In this document: piece by piece, positions 1 through 6,900 of the stretch
Position numbering within the stretch: the first letter of the stretch is position 1
How the letters are laid out: each line of letters starts with the position of its first letter
Origin: Pedobacter sp.
GTDB taxonomy: Bacteria; Bacteroidota; Bacteroidia; Sphingobacteriales; Sphingobacteriaceae
DNA: 6,900 bases
NCBI GenBank assembly: GCA_028287885.1
Contig: JAQBOT010000201.1
Span: forward strand, 1 to 6,900
Direction: 5' to 3'
Notes under the pieces: model-generated
Told to the model about the DNA's origin: nothing
The model's input: the letters and a program-made list of their open reading frames with translations, nothing else
Database searches by the model: none
Made by a program: the position numbers and the translations under genes

Positions 1-2358
1 TGGAGTTGGCACCTGAGCTATACTAACTTGTTTCTCTTTTACCTCGTCAGTTGGTTTGTTAACAGCTGCAGCTTTCAAAGGATTGGCAGCTGTTGCGGAT
101 CTCATTGACGGCGGATTTGAAAAGGGAGGTTCATTGGGGTCAAAATCTGTCAGTGCAATTCTTCTTCTCTTGAATTCGTTCAGATGGGCCTTAATGTAGG
201 CTAAGTGTGAATCTACAAGTGGAATGATAAGCTTATCTTCGGGGAACGTGTTCTTGATGGCTGTAAATGCTACAATCAGGCTGTCGACAGGCTCCGTGCG
301 TCCGATTGCAATAGCTTTTAGGTATTCGAACTGGGGTAGGAGGTAATTGTCCGGATAACTGCTGGAAAGCAAATCTGCTTTTTTGATTACAGCTTGAAAA
401 TCCTTTGTTTGGTATGTAGAGAATAGCAAGTTATACTGTGATTCAACTACCCGGTCGAGTTCTGATTGTTTTACTGAAAATGCCGGATCAAGGATTGTCT
501 TTGCATAAACAGAGTTGGCAAATTTTGATAATACAACATCTTTATATTGTTCGGATTTCTTTGGATTGCTATTTTTATAAGCCAGGTATAGGCTGTAATT
601 AATTGCAGGCAAGAAGTTGTTGTCTGGAAAAAGATTTAAAAGTTCTTCGAAGATGCGAATTGCCTCAAGTGTATCATTGAGCTCCTGCTGGTAAAATGAC
701 GCTATTTCATAATAGGCATTGACGATCTTTTGATTTGAAGACTGCAGCATTTCGGGGTTTACCGGAATCGATGCGAGCAGTGCCGCAGTGCCTGGAGTGA
801 TCTGATTCTTTGGAGCAGAGGCTTGATCCGGGTCAGTTGGAATCCCATTTATGGTTGCAGTAAGTGTTTTTTGAGTATTGGCCTGTTCTGAAGTTCGGAT
901 GCTCTGGCGCCAATTGTCTTCCTGCTTGCGGTTGCCCCATTTCTTCTTGAAATCCAACAATCCAAGTGCCATGGCATTTTGGTTATCGAAATAGAACGTC
1001 CCGCTTCCTTTTAGTTGGCTTGCTGTGCCTCCAACTTGCGGAATCGGGCTTATAGGTTGAGCCTGAACTGCTGTCTGAAATGTTTGAATGCGCTGAAAGC
1101 GTTCGCCTTCTGGCAATCGCGCGAAAGACTGTAAGCTGTCCTGAACTGAAATTAATTGGTATCGATCCGTTAAGTACTGAAGATTTTTATTCTTCCTGGC
1201 AATGATGTCGTAATTCGGGTAGGTTTTAGGCAAGTTGATAACGGCACTGTCGTAATAAGATTTAGCCTTAACATAATTGTTCAGCTGATTAAAATTAAGA
1301 TCTGCAAGTTTCAGGTAAGCAAGTCCCCTTTGGTAGGGCTCTGTTGTTGATGTTCTGATTGCACGGTTGTAGTAGGCTGATGCATTTGTAAAATCTTGCT
1401 CGTCTGCATATACGTTCGCTATGTTATAATATACCTGATTGATGAAGTCTGCATTCTTATCATCTTTCAGCAAGGCAAGCATTTGTTCCGTTTTGGTTTT
1501 TGATCTCCCTTCAGCCTGTGCGGCCAACTTAATGCGGCTCATGTTGGCATTGAAATAGAGTTCGAAGCCGGCATTGCTGCTTTGTACTTTCCGATAGCAC
1601 TTCAATGCAGATTGCGGATCATTTTGGGTTTCGTAAAGTTGCCCAAGGATGTAGGTCCAGCGGATCTTGTTTTTCTTGTTGTCGCTTTCTTTAACTGCAG
1701 ACTGCAAGTATGGTATGGCTTCCTTATAGCGTTTCAGATCCATGCTCATTTGTGCGAGTGTTGCATAGGGCTCTGAGCGGTTGTGTTTAACACTATCCAG
1801 CAGAGTTTCCAGGCTGTCGCTAATTGCAGCGGCTGTCTTCAGGTTAATTAACTGCATGTAACTTCTGACTTTCCAGTTCAGGGCCTGAAGCCGAGTTTTC
1901 TTATCCTTCTTATAGGTATGGGCAGTGTAATCAAAGTATTCTGCGGCGATGAAATAATTCCCCTTGTAAAAATAGGCTTTGCCCAAAAGCAAATAGGCGT
2001 CGTCGATGTAGTTGCTGTAACTTTTGTCAGCAATGAGGGTTTGCGCCTTGCTTATAATTTCATCTAGTTCCTTGCGATCAACCGGCGCTTGAATCGGATC
2101 AACGGCTGCAGGATTAAATGCGACAGGATTAATGTAAACAGGTAGAATATCAGAGAAATTGTCTGAATGGGTCTGTTGAATGCTACTGATGTAGTCCTCA
2201 AGTATTAGATTGGCATTGTAAATGTAATTGTACCGAGAAGTTAAGTTTTGCATTGCTCTGCTTGTAGCCGTATCCTTTTGTGAGCTGCAGGCATACAGGA
2301 TGCATAAGCCCAGGCAAAATAGTATTAACTTTACATGACGAGAGATAAAATAGTTCAA
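1..2358 (-). CDS. porW: SprE/PorW-type TPR lipoprotein of the type IX secretion system (3' end outside window)
   Basis: An open frame of 786 codons runs without a stop from a TTG at 2358 to the window edge. The start rests on three points: an in-frame TAA lies at 2410-2412, no in-frame ATG lies between that stop and the TTG, and the TTG gives a complete lipoprotein signal (hydrophobic 9-23, lipobox LYAC with Cys24). An AAGGA sits 4 bases upstream of it. The mature part begins with a motif around 39-55 (NLTSRYNYIYNAN), followed by TPR-like helical repeats from about 117 to 400. The segment 455-485 contains ALGLLDFKKKWGNRKQEDNW, which I recognise as a hallmark of SprE/PorW. More helical repeats follow to about 720, then a basic segment (716-746) and a proline/alanine-rich tail. 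In the family this is an outer-membrane-associated lipoprotein needed for T9SS secretion and gliding, reported to link the PorK/N rings to the Sov translocon. The known SprE is roughly 870 residues, so most of the protein is here. Family assignment is from recalled motifs, not a search. Confidence 0.85.
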   Translation of the reverse strand, partial: MNYFISRHVKLILFCLGLCILYACSSQKDTATSRAMQNLTSRYNYIYNANLILEDYISSIQQTHSDNFSDILPVYINPVAFNPAAVDPIQAPVDRKELDEIISKAQTLIADKSYSNYIDDAYLLLGKAYFYKGNYFIAAEYFDYTAHTYKKDKKTRLQALNWKVRSYMQLINLKTAAAISDSLETLLDSVKHNRSEPYATLAQMSMDLKRYKEAIPYLQSAVKESDNKKNKIRWTYILGQLYETQNDPQSALKCYRKVQSSNAGFELYFNANMSRIKLAAQAEGRSKTKTEQMLALLKDDKNADFINQVYYNIANVYADEQDFTNASAYYNRAIRTSTTEPYQRGLAYLKLADLNFNQLNNYVKAKSYYDSAVINLPKTYPNYDIIARKNKNLQYLTDRYQLISVQDSLQSFARLPEGERFQRIQTFQTAVQAQPISPIPQVGGTASQLKGSGTFYFDNQNAMALGLLDFKKKWGNRKQEDNWRQSIRTSEQANTQKTLTATINGIPTDPDQASAPKNQITPGTAALLASIPVNPEMLQSSNQKIVNAYYEIASFYQQELNDTLEAIRIFEELLNLFPDNNFLPAINYSLYLAYKNSNPKKSEQYKDVVLSKFANSVYAKTILDPAFSVKQSELDRVVESQYNLLFSTYQTKDFQAVIKKADLLSSSYPDNYLLPQFEYLKAIAIGRTEPVDSLIVAFTAIKNTFPEDKLIIPLVDSHLAYIKAHLNEFKRRRIALTDFDPNEPPFSNPPSMRSATAANPLKAAAVNKPTDEVKEKQVSIAQVPTP

Positions 2359-2392
2359 GGAATCCTTACTATGGTCGTTAGTTGAATGGAAA

Positions 2393-2433
2393 ATATATGC
2401 AAAAATATTTTATTCCGGCCTAAATTCATCCAA
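2393..2433 (-). promoter_or_regulatory. Putative Bacteroidota-type promoter of the SprE/PorW gene
   Basis: Read on the minus strand, TATTTTTG at 2407-2400 matches the Bacteroidota -7 consensus TAnnTTTG in every fixed position. A TTG at 2433-2431 lies 23 bases upstream, at the upper end of the usual spacing for the -33 element. Transcription would start near 2393, giving a leader of about 35 bases before the TTG start at 2358. The site lies in the 103-bp spacer between divergent genes. In AT-rich DNA such a match can arise by chance, so position and orientation carry much of the weight. Confidence 0.5.
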
Positions 2434-2461
2434 TACGATTACTTTTATTTAATATACTAAC

Positions 2462-2698
2462 ATGGAAGACTCCAATAAAAACAATAAGCCGGAAGGTGTA
2501 AACACATTTGTACGCTACTCGGGATTATTCTTTCAAATGTTTTTCATCATTGGAATATTTGCCGTTGGGGGTTATTCGATAGATGAAAATATCGATAACA
2601 ACAAGATGTATTACACGGCAGGCCTGAGTTTACTTGGCGTGATTGTGGCTATTTATCACGTCTTAAAGGAAGTGAATCAGATCAATAATCAGAAATAG
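2462..2698 (+). CDS. AtpZ/AtpI-family small membrane protein
   Basis: A 78-residue protein with a hydrophilic, Asn/Lys-rich N-terminus (1-15) and two predicted membrane helices (about 19-37 and 50-69). The segment RYSGLFFQM (18-26) and the glycine-rich end of helix 1 leading to GGYSIDENID (36-45) fit the AtpZ/AtpI family of two-helix proteins found at the head of ATP synthase operons. Family members are thought to aid assembly of the c-ring or to move ions such as Mg2+; which of these applies here cannot be told from sequence. It is the first gene of the operon, 103 bases from the divergent SprE/PorW gene and 49 bases before the next frame. The ATG at 2462 is preceded by an A/T-rich leader (aatatactaac) without a Shine-Dalgarno sequence. 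Confidence 0.8.
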   Translation: MEDSNKNNKPEGVNTFVRYSGLFFQMFFIIGIFAVGGYSIDENIDNNKMYYTAGLSLLGVIVAIYHVLKEVNQINNQK

Positions 2699-2747
2699 AC
2701 CGACTTTACTAATTGTATTTGGTAATTTTGCGGACTAATATTTTCCC

Positions 2748-3134
2748 TTGAGTATAACCCGCTTCACCTTATTCTATGTTTTATACTGTTGCATCCTAGC
2801 TGCAGTTTTCTCAGCAATCCCTATACTTTTTTCTGATCCAAGTCTCCTTATCGGTAAGTTCTGGGCGGTGTTTTTCTTCCTTGGAGGGCTTACTTATATC
2901 GCCTATGTGATGGCGTATTTGGGCATGAAAAGAAACCCGGAAGTGGGTATAATGGCTATTATGGGCTCAATAACCCTGAAGATGCTTTTTTCTTTAGCTT
3001 TCGTGCTGATTTACAGCCAGAAGGGCCAGGAGCTCGGTTTAAGTTTTCTGACGAACTTTTTTTCTTTATATTTATTGTTCAGCTTCTTTGAAATATACTG
3101 CCTGTTGCGTAACTTGCGCCACCAAAATAAATAG
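2748..3134 (+). CDS. Four-helix membrane protein, probable AtpI-like ATP synthase assembly factor
   Basis: A 128-residue, very hydrophobic protein with four predicted membrane helices at about 8-28, 36-59, 66-89 and 98-118, and a basic C-terminus (RNLRHQNK). Length, helix number and position directly before atpB match the ATP synthase I chain (AtpI), and a lysine in helix 3 (Lys78) and an acidic residue in helix 4 (Glu115) are reminiscent of that family, but overall similarity is weak to my eye. The start is a TTG at 2748: an in-frame TAA lies at 2736-2738, and the first in-frame ATG would fall inside helix 2 (residue 55), destroying the helix pattern. No Shine-Dalgarno sequence precedes the TTG. 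It lies 17 bases upstream of atpB, so co-transcription is very likely. An unrelated Bacteroidota-specific membrane protein remains possible. Confidence 0.7.
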   Translation: MSITRFTLFYVLYCCILAAVFSAIPILFSDPSLLIGKFWAVFFFLGGLTYIAYVMAYLGMKRNPEVGIMAIMGSITLKMLFSLAFVLIYSQKGQELGLSFLTNFFSLYLLFSFFEIYCLLRNLRHQNK

Positions 3135-3151
3135 TAAAAATCTGCGAGTAA

Positions 3152-4312
3152 ATGGATTGTAGCCACGTTTTTGAATTCAAAGTTAATAGGTTAATTGTTG
3201 CTTTTACGCTTTTTTTAGCGTTTTTTGCTGTGGTTCCGTCCGTTTATGCACAGACTGAAGCAGTAGATTCAGCAGTTGTTGATTCCGCAAATGTGCATGC
3301 TGAAAAGCCTTCCTCAGAAGGTGCAAACGGAGAAGAAAAATTTGATCCTACAGCGGTGGTGATGGAACACATTGCAGATTCTCATGTGTGGCATGTAGCT
3401 GGTAACTTTGCTTTTCCGCTTCCTGTAATTCTATATACGCCTTCAGGTTTGGAGGTTTTCTCTTCAGGTGAATTTCATCATGGCGAAGCCGACCACAAGG
3501 GCAAGTACAATACCTATCGTTTAGAAGAGGAAGCTAAGGGTCAGAGTGTCTCTCAAAACTTCTTCAATAAACAAATTAAGGTTGTTGGTGCGGATGGAAA
3601 GGTTGACGAAGCTGCATCAGCTGAGATCATGGATTTCTCGATTACAAAAAACGTGGCGGCCATGTTTCTTACCGTTGTAATTCTATTGTTTGTTTTTACT
3701 GCGGTTGCAACGGCCTACAAGAAACGTGAAGGCAAGTCGCCTCGAGGATTGCAGTCGTTTTTGGAGCCAATCTTTGTGTTCATCAGAGATGATGTTGCCA
3801 GACCAAATATCGGACATGACTTCGCGAGATTCATGCCTTTTCTATTAACAATCTTCTTTTTCATTTTGATCAACAACTTGCTTGGTTTGATTCCGATCTT
3901 TCCAGGTGGTGCCAACGTAACTGGTAACATTGCAACTACGTTCATCCTTGCCATCTTTACATTGATCATTGTGAATGTAAATGGTAACAAATACTACTGG
4001 AGACACGTTTTTGCTCCTGCTGTTCCAAAGTGGATGTACATTATTATGATCCCTGTAGAGTTGATCGGTATTCTTTCGAGACCTTTTGCTTTGATGGTCA
4101 GGTTATTTGCAAACATTACTGCAGGTCACATCATTGTGTTGAGTTTGATCTCTCTGATCTTCATCTTTAAGTCTTTAGCCATTGCACCCGTTTCAGTAGC
4201 CTTCGTGATCTTTATGGATGTACTGGAGTTGCTTGTTGCATTTTTACAGGCTTTTATTTTTACGTTACTAAGTGCCTTGTTCATCGGTATGGCTATCGAA
4301 GAGCATCATTAA
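3152..4312 (+). CDS. atpB: ATP synthase Fo subunit a, with large exported N-terminal domain
   Basis: A 386-residue subunit a, the stator half of the proton channel. Residues 1-33 look like a signal peptide (hydrophobic 14-30, likely cleavage after VYA at 31-33), followed by an exported hydrophilic domain to about 165 rich in acidic and His residues. The E. coli protein (about 270 residues) lacks this extension; it is usual in Bacteroidota. Membrane helices follow at about 167-189, 228-249, 258-277, 293-310, 323-340 and 344-382. The essential Arg is Arg317 in ALMVRLFANITAGH, and LQAFIF with Gln366 matches the last helix of the family. His326 lies where E. coli has Glu219, and Glu359 where E. 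coli has His245, which is the swapped arrangement known from other species. It lies 17 bases after the AtpI-like gene and 39 before atpE. The ATG is preceded by gcgagtaa, with no clear ribosome-binding site. Confidence 0.97.
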   Translation: MDCSHVFEFKVNRLIVAFTLFLAFFAVVPSVYAQTEAVDSAVVDSANVHAEKPSSEGANGEEKFDPTAVVMEHIADSHVWHVAGNFAFPLPVILYTPSGLEVFSSGEFHHGEADHKGKYNTYRLEEEAKGQSVSQNFFNKQIKVVGADGKVDEAASAEIMDFSITKNVAAMFLTVVILLFVFTAVATAYKKREGKSPRGLQSFLEPIFVFIRDDVARPNIGHDFARFMPFLLTIFFFILINNLLGLIPIFPGGANVTGNIATTFILAIFTLIIVNVNGNKYYWRHVFAPAVPKWMYIIMIPVELIGILSRPFALMVRLFANITAGHIIVLSLISLIFIFKSLAIAPVSVAFVIFMDVLELLVAFLQAFIFTLLSALFIGMAIEEHH

Positions 4313-4339
4313 TAAGAAACTATAGATTCATCAATATAA

Positions 4340-4570
<231 letters not shown>

Positions 4571-4595
4571 TCAGCCACTGGTTTTTACCAAAAAA

Positions 4596-4635
4596 TAAGG
4601 CTGGGAAATTGACGATTGGTTGTTTCCCAGCCTTA
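4596..4635. terminator. Perfect 13-bp inverted repeat between atpE and atpF; intrinsic-terminator shape on the minus strand
   Basis: The left arm TAAGGCTGGGAAA (4596-4608) and right arm TTTCCCAGCCTTA (4623-4635) are exact reverse complements with a 14-base loop (4609-4622). On the plus strand no T-run follows the stem, so it should not stop the operon; it could protect the 3' end of an atpE message or cause partial processing. Read on the minus strand, the stem is followed directly by six T (4595-4590), the classic layout of a rho-independent terminator for antisense transcription. The hairpin starts 26 bases after the atpE stop and ends 34 bases before the atpF start. The hairpin is directly visible; its function is inferred. 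Confidence 0.65.
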
Positions 4636-4669
4636 ATTAAATGAAGTAAAGAAATTAAAATAAAAAAAT

Positions 4670-5164
4670 ATGGAGTTAGTTACCCCTAGTATTGGATTGG
4701 TTTTTTGGACATTAATTGCATTCTTGTTTTTATTGTTGCTTTTGAAAAAATATGCATGGAAGCCAATCATGTCTGCGATTCATGATCGTGAACAATATAT
4801 TGACGAAGCCTTAAACAAAGCAGAATTAGCTAAGAAAGAAATGGCTCGTTTAACTGCTCAAAATGAAGATTTGTTGAAAGAAGCAAGGGCTGAACGCGAT
4901 ATCATCTTGAAGGAAGCTAAAACCCTAAAGGATTCTATAGTTAATGAAGCTAAAGTTCAGGCACAGAATGAAGGTGCTAAATTGATTGAAAAAGCAAAGA
5001 TTGAGATTGAGAATCAGAAGAAAGCTGCATTGATCGAATTGAAGAATCAAGTATCAACCTTATCTCTGGATATTGCTGAGCGTGTATTGCGCAACCAATT
5101 GCAGGATAAAGCAAAACAACAGGAGCTTGTAACCGGGCTTTTGAAGGATGTTGAATTAAACTAG
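4670..5164 (+). CDS. atpF: ATP synthase Fo subunit b (peripheral stalk)
   Basis: A 164-residue protein with one N-terminal membrane helix (about 7-25, very Leu-rich) followed by the YAWKPI motif (28-33) that marks the membrane exit in bacterial b subunits. From about 35 to 140 it is a long charged helix rich in Ala, Lys and Glu, expected to form the parallel coiled coil of the peripheral stalk. The C-terminal part (about 140-164, with AERVLRNQL) is the delta-binding region. Length is normal for the family (about 155-170). In the complex two b chains hold the F1 head against rotation. The ATG follows an extremely A-rich leader (taaagaaattaaaataaaaaa) with no Shine-Dalgarno sequence. Only one b gene is visible, consistent with a b2 homodimer; a b' gene elsewhere cannot be excluded. 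Confidence 0.96.
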   Translation: MELVTPSIGLVFWTLIAFLFLLLLLKKYAWKPIMSAIHDREQYIDEALNKAELAKKEMARLTAQNEDLLKEARAERDIILKEAKTLKDSIVNEAKVQAQNEGAKLIEKAKIEIENQKKAALIELKNQVSTLSLDIAERVLRNQLQDKAKQQELVTGLLKDVELN

Positions 5165-5190
5165 TTCGGTTTCAGCTTAATTAAAATAAA

Positions 5191-5739
5191 ATGTCAGAAA
5201 TAAAAGCCGCATCACGTTACGCAAAATCACTTATTGATCTAGCTGTAGAAATGAATTCTCTGGAAGATATGAGGAACGACATGGTGCTTATTGAGCAAGT
5301 GATCAGAAAAAACTCCGAGCTTGAAGCTGTACTAGGTAACCCGATTATTCCTTTGAATAAGAAAGCTGGAATTCTGACTAACTTATTTGGATCTCAGGTT
5401 CATAAGGTTACGAAAACCTTCATGGAATTGGTGGTAAGTAAGGGCCGTTCAGCTATTCTATTTGAAACATCTAAACAGTTTGTGGTTCAATACAACAAAC
5501 TTAAAGGCATTGTTACTGCTGACGTTATTTCGGCTATTGAGTTAACAGAAGCTAACCGCGCTGAAATTGTTTCTTTGGTGAAAGCTCAGGTTGGTGCCAA
5601 GCAAGTCATATTGAGGGAAAAGGTGGATCCGAAACTTATCGGCGGTTTTGTTTTAACCGTTGGTGACAAGCAGTTTGATGCAAGTATTTCAAACAGCCTG
5701 AATAAATTAAGAAAAGAATTTGCCCAAGGTGTGGCGTAA
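5191..5739 (+). CDS. atpH: ATP synthase F1 subunit delta
   Basis: A 182-residue soluble protein of the delta/OSCP family that sits on top of the F1 head and joins it to the b stalk. The N-terminal six-helix domain begins with ASRYAKSLIDLA (7-18), a typical opening, and runs to about 105. The C-terminal domain carries the family signature VDPKLIGGFVL (145-155) and the closing helix DASISNSLNKLRKEF (163-177). Length matches bacterial delta subunits (about 175-185). It starts 26 bases after atpF and ends 48 bases before atpA. The start is preceded by ttaattaaaataaa, an A-rich leader like those of its neighbours. Confidence 0.96.
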   Translation: MSEIKAASRYAKSLIDLAVEMNSLEDMRNDMVLIEQVIRKNSELEAVLGNPIIPLNKKAGILTNLFGSQVHKVTKTFMELVVSKGRSAILFETSKQFVVQYNKLKGIVTADVISAIELTEANRAEIVSLVKAQVGAKQVILREKVDPKLIGGFVLTVGDKQFDASISNSLNKLRKEFAQGVA

Positions 5740-5787
5740 TTCTGAATAGATATAAAGACAACTGAGTAAAAGAAATAATATAAAATT

Positions 5788-6900
5788 ATGGCAGAGGTAA
5801 GACCAGACGAAGTTTCGGCAATTATCAGACAACAATTGGCGGGCTTTAAATCAGAAGCTGAACTTGAAGAAGTTGGTACTGTATTACAAGTGGGTGATGG
5901 TATTGCCCGAGTTTATGGTTTAACAAAAGTACAATCCGGTGAACTTGTTGAGTTTGACAATGGTTTACAAGGGATTGTATTGAACCTTGAAGAAGATAAC
6001 GTTGGTGTGGTTTTATTAGGCCCTTTCAGCGGAATCAAAGAAGGTGATACAATTAGACGCACAAAGAAAATTGCTTCCATCAAAGTTGGTGACGGTATGC
6101 TTGGCCGTGTTGTAAACACACTTGGTGAGCCTATTGATGGTAAAGGACCTATTTTGGGCCAGACGTATGAAATGCCTATTGAGCGTAAAGCACCAGGGGT
6201 AATTTATCGTCAGCCGGTTGCTGAGCCATTACAGACTGGTATCAAAGCAATCGATGCAATGATCCCGATTGGTAGAGGTCAGCGCGAGTTGGTTATCGGC
6301 GATCGTCAGACTGGTAAAAGTGCTGTTTGTATCGATACAATCATAAATCAAAAAGAATTTTACGAAGCAGGTAACCCTGTTTTATGTATATATGTTGCTT
6401 GTGGTCAGAAAGCAAGTACAGTGGCGAACGTTGTTCGTACATTGGAAGAAAATGGCGCCATGGCTTATACAGTTGTAGTTTCTGCATCTGCTGCTGATCC
6501 TGCCCCACTTCAATTCTACGCACCTTTCTCTGGTGCAGCGATTGGTGAGTTCTTCCGTGACACGGGTCGCCCTGCACTTATTGTATATGATGATTTATCT
6601 AAACAAGCTGTTGCATACCGCGAGGTTTCCCTATTACTTCGTCGCCCACCGGGCCGTGAAGCATATCCTGGAGACGTGTTTTATCTACACAGTCGTTTAT
6701 TAGAGCGTGCTGCAAAGATCAACCAGAATGATGACATCGCACAAGCCATGAACGACCTTCCAGAATCCTTAAAAGGAATCGTTAAAGGTGGTGGTTCATT
6801 AACTGCGCTTCCAATCATAGAAACTCAGGCTGGTGACGTATCTGCATATATTCCAACGAACGTGATCTCGATTACTGACGGACAGATCTTCCTTGAATCA
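5788..6900 (+). CDS. atpA: ATP synthase F1 subunit alpha (3' end outside window)
   Basis: The frame begins at ATG 5788 ([17 protein letters not shown]) and is open through 371 codons to the window edge, about 70 percent of a usual alpha subunit (500-525 residues). The N-terminal beta-barrel domain spans about 25-95. The nucleotide-binding domain has the P-loop GDRQTGKS (171-178, Lys177) and Walker B ALIVYDD (263-269). Gln207 in GQKAST replaces the catalytic Glu of beta subunits, which marks this as the non-catalytic alpha chain rather than Atp[21 protein letters not shown] (271-290) is strongly conserved. Between RAAKIN and GSLTALP there are about seven more residues than in E. coli (around 313-335), as I recall for other Bacteroidota. 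The arginine finger (SVSR region) would lie shortly beyond the edge. Codon use resembles the neighbours. Confidence 0.98.
   Translation, partial: MAEVRPDEVSAIIRQQLAGFKSEAELEEVGTVLQVGDGIARVYGLTKVQSGELVEFDNGLQGIVLNLEEDNVGVVLLGPFSGIKEGDTIRRTKKIASIKVGDGMLGRVVNTLGEPIDGKGPILGQTYEMPIERKAPGVIYRQPVAEPLQTGIKAIDAMIPIGRGQRELVIGDRQTGKSAVCIDTIINQKEFYEAGNPVLCIYVACGQKASTVANVVRTLEENGAMAYTVVVSASAADPAPLQFYAPFSGAAIGEFFRDTGRPALIVYDDLSKQAVAYREVSLLLRRPPGREAYPGDVFYLHSRLLERAAKINQNDDIAQAMNDLPESLKGIVKGGGSLTALPIIETQAGDVSAYIPTNVISITDGQIFLES

Noticed and set aside
1582..1776. A 64-codon plus-strand frame inside the SprE/PorW gene
   Set aside because: It is antisense to a continuous 786-codon frame with recognisable family motifs and has no leader or family resemblance of its own.
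2440..2447. TACTTTTA as a plus-strand -7 box for the atp operon
   Set aside because: It misses the final G of the consensus, has no TTG at a suitable distance upstream, and would leave a leader of only about 8 bases before 2462. The true operon promoter was not identified.
3715..3990. A 91-codon minus-strand frame opposite atpB
   Set aside because: It lies wholly within the conserved membrane core of AtpB, has no recognisable domain, and is explained by the codon pattern of the sense gene.
4632..5185. The shared 10-mer CTTAATTAAA before atpF (4632-4641) and atpH (5176-5185)
   Set aside because: Low-complexity A/T sequence in A-rich leaders makes a chance match likely, and the first copy overlaps the hairpin stem.
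5913..6577. Two minus-strand frames (68 and 78 codons) opposite atpA
   Set aside because: Both overlap strongly conserved atpA sequence, lack leaders and show no family-like composition.

Overview
The window looks like chromosomal DNA of a member of the Bacteroidota, probably a Cytophaga-like lineage. It is moderately AT-rich by eye. The leaders are A-rich with almost no Shine-Dalgarno sequences. The AtpB protein has the large exported N-terminal domain typical of this phylum, and a type IX secretion (T9SS) gene of the SprE/PorW type is present. No horizontally acquired or mobile DNA is apparent, and there is no gene-free stretch longer than about 100 bases.

Layout. Positions 1-2358 (minus strand) hold one uninterrupted reading frame of 786 codons that runs off the left edge. 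It encodes a TPR-rich lipoprotein that I assign to the SprE/PorW family. It starts at a TTG codon and has a good Bacteroidota-type promoter in the 103-bp divergent spacer. From 2462 to the right edge (plus strand) lies an F1Fo ATP synthase operon in the order atpZ-like, a four-helix AtpI-like gene, atpB (a), atpE (c), atpF (b), atpH (delta) and atpA (alpha, cut by the window edge after 371 codons). Gaps between genes are 49, 17, 39, 99, 26 and 48 bases.

How the genes work together. The small membrane proteins at the head of the operon probably help assemble the Fo sector. AtpB and the AtpE ring form the ion path, AtpF and AtpH form the peripheral stalk, and AtpA forms the non-catalytic sites of the F1 head. 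The c-subunit residues point to proton coupling. Subunits gamma, beta and epsilon are not in the window. atpG may follow atpA, and in many Bacteroidota beta and epsilon are encoded at another locus. The divergent T9SS gene belongs to a machine that uses the proton motive force, so the pairing is thematically related, but a functional link is only inference.

Points most worth a second look: a perfect 13-bp inverted repeat between atpE and atpF that reads as a textbook intrinsic terminator on the antisense strand; the swapped Glu/His pair in AtpB; the His-rich exported domain of AtpB; and the use of TTG starts for the SprE/PorW and AtpI-like genes. I found no evidence of a wholly new system.
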